DNA of 5,029 bases, taken from the NCBI GenBank assembly GCA_030837265.1, contig JAUPKV010000161.1:1-5029 (forward strand), in the 5' to 3' direction. Every line of letters begins with the position of its first letter. Position 1 is the first letter of the stretch. Position numbers and translations under genes: made by a program. The notes below the pieces were generated by a model, which made no database searches, was not told the DNA's origin, and saw only the letters and a list, made by a program, of their open reading frames with translations. Of this stretch, positions 4,550-5,029 are shown piece by piece. The stretch comes from Methanobacteriota archaeon (lineage in GTDB: Archaea > Halobacteriota > Methanosarcinia > Methanosarcinales > Methanosarcinaceae).

Positions 4550-4752
4550 TAATAGCGGTTCTCTCTGGGTTTCCTGTGGTTCGGAAGACACTCTCTACAA
4601 TAAACCGGTCTTTCGGGGTCAGGTTTGAAAGGTACCTGAGTCTCTGCACCGCAATCTGAACATGTAGCATTATGCATTTCCTTCGGGCCTCCGAAACCTC
4701 CACGGCTGTTGTCTCTTCCCCTGAAGGAGCTTCCTCTGTCATTAAAAGCCAT
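4549..4752 (-). CDS. RG-rich CxxC-x17-CxxC zinc-ribbon protein, shorter copy
   Basis: The 67-residue product is a paralogue of the 81-residue protein next to it. Residues 1-24 are a short Arg-Gly-rich tail (MAFNDRGSSFRGRD and on), without the repeat expansion of the longer copy. The zinc-binding part has CSDC, 17 residues, then CREC, with the shared stretch VPFKP between the cysteine pairs and LPNHR after them. The basic C-terminus (KPRENRY) is a few residues longer than that of the paralogue. GGAGGTGA sits 7 nt before the ATG, within the same hairpin arrangement. Tail and ribbon suggest a small RNA- or ribosome-associated cytoplasmic protein (inference); the family's function is unknown to me. 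The two genes look like a tandem duplication including promoter and leader. An overlapping frame on the same strand (4542-4763) is a shadow, because it lacks both the cysteine spacing and a placed ribosome-binding site. Confidence 0.9.
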   Translation of the reverse strand: MAFNDRGSSFRGRDNSRGGFGGPKEMHNATCSDCGAETQVPFKPDPERPVYCRECLPNHRKPRENRY

Positions 4753-4759
4753 TTTCTTT

Positions 4760-4778
4760 TCACCTCCGCTTACAGCGG
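4760..4778 (-). promoter_or_regulatory. Strong ribosome-binding site overlapped by a hairpin, second copy
   Basis: On the - strand CCGCT (complement of 4774-4778) pairs with AGCGG (complement of 4766-4770) around a 3-nt loop, and the stem runs into GGAGGTGA. Compared with the copy at 4256-4272 both arms are identical while the loop differs in length and sequence, as expected if the stem is what matters. Confidence 0.65.
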
Positions 4779-4801
4779 ATAGTCGATAGTTTAAAAATAA
4801 G

Positions 4802-4811
4802 ATTATATATA
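4802..4811 (-). promoter_or_regulatory. TATA box of the shorter zinc-ribbon gene
   Basis: TTATATATAA on the - strand is centred about 54 bp before the ATG, predicting a start near 4781 and a leader of about 29 nt that contains the hairpin and ribosome-binding site. Confidence 0.6.
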
Positions 4812-4835
4812 ACTCTTTGATTAAAAACAGAAATT

Positions 4836-4866
4836 AGTTTTTAATAACAGATTATATGCCTCTTTA
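4836..4866 (-). promoter_or_regulatory. 31-bp upstream block shared with the paralogue, copy 2
   Basis: This is the partner of 4329-4359 (28 of 31 identical). It lies 84 bp upstream of its ATG against 80 bp in the other copy, so its spacing to the promoter is kept as well as its sequence. Confidence 0.6.
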
Positions 4867-4892
4867 ATTTTAATGTTTATACTAGACAGACA

Positions 4893-5029
4893 AATTATAT
4901 AAGTCTTACTCATAAAAATGTCTAATTGTGACCTGACTTATACCTTACCTTATTTATCCGATGAATTGTATATAAAAAATAAAAATATTTCAGGAGTTGT
5001 TATGTACGATTAAAGATCCATACGATTAC
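4893..5029 (+). promoter_or_regulatory. Probable promoter and leader of a gene beyond the right edge
   Basis: AATTATATAA (4893-4902) and TATATAAAA (4969-4977) are good + strand TATA boxes. An inverted repeat TATAAGTC (4898-4905) / GACTTATA (4935-4942) overlaps the first. Near the edge AGGAG (4992-4996) lies 5 nt before ATG at 5002, but that frame stops after three codons (ATG TAC GAT TAA). The 8-mer TACGATTA recurs at 5005-5012 and 5021-5028. The window ends before a real coding region can be identified. Confidence 0.35.

Noticed and set aside
4542..4763. Overlapping - strand frame of 73 codons over the shorter zinc-ribbon gene
   Set aside because: It lacks the CxxC-x17-CxxC spacing, and its start lies inside the leader of the real gene.
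5005..5028. Start of a CRISPR-like or other repeat array from the TACGATTA direct repeat
   Set aside because: Only two 8-bp copies are visible, and the same 8-mer also occurs by chance at 3974-3981.

Overview
The window looks like a piece of a methanogenic archaeon's chromosome, most likely Methanosarcina or a close relative. The evidence is an archaeal translation initiation factor 1A, two small zinc-ribbon proteins with the exact CxxC-x17-CxxC spacing of a family known from Methanosarcina, a secreted PKD-domain protein of the kind common in Methanosarcina, AT-rich spacers, archaeal TATA boxes about 25 bp ahead of the expected transcript starts, and strong GGAGG ribosome-binding sites. The genus is inferred from gene content, not from a search.

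Layout, left to right. Bases 1-309 are an AT-rich spacer with a 15-bp tandem repeat and a promoter for the first gene. A VOC-superfamily (glyoxalase-like) gene runs 310-711 (+). A small secreted single-PKD-domain gene converges on it (791-1225, -), with a hairpin terminator between them. The 460-bp divergent spacer 1226-1686 carries the PKD promoter, a strong two-tier RNA hairpin with its own TATA box (candidate small RNA or long leader, about 1519-1590), overlapping inverted repeats, and a palindrome built around a TATA box just ahead of the next gene. An orphan thiamine-diphosphate enzyme of the FAD-independent, catabolic acetolactate synthase type (1687-3351, +) follows. An 11-bp hairpin separates it from a convergent aIF1A gene (3456-3863, -). 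Two paralogous zinc-ribbon genes follow (4004-4249 and 4549-4752, both -). The right end (4867-5029) appears to be the promoter and leader of something beyond the window on the + strand.

The three rightmost genes share a theme of RNA and translation. aIF1A places initiator tRNA on the small ribosomal subunit. The two tiny proteins combine an Arg-Gly-rich tail with a zinc ribbon, a combination that suggests RNA binding (inference). Each zinc-ribbon mRNA has a GC hairpin whose 3' arm runs into the Shine-Dalgarno sequence, and each gene has a nearly identical 31-bp upstream block, so the pair is probably co-regulated and perhaps controlled at translation.

Most worth checking: (1) the aIF1A gene has a perfect Shine-Dalgarno sequence correctly spaced before a UUA codon where the family's start Met is expected, the only standard start being a GTG 17 codons upstream with no ribosome-binding site; (2) the candidate small RNA; (3) the shared control elements of the zinc-ribbon pair. 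No mobile element, CRISPR array, tRNA or rRNA was seen.
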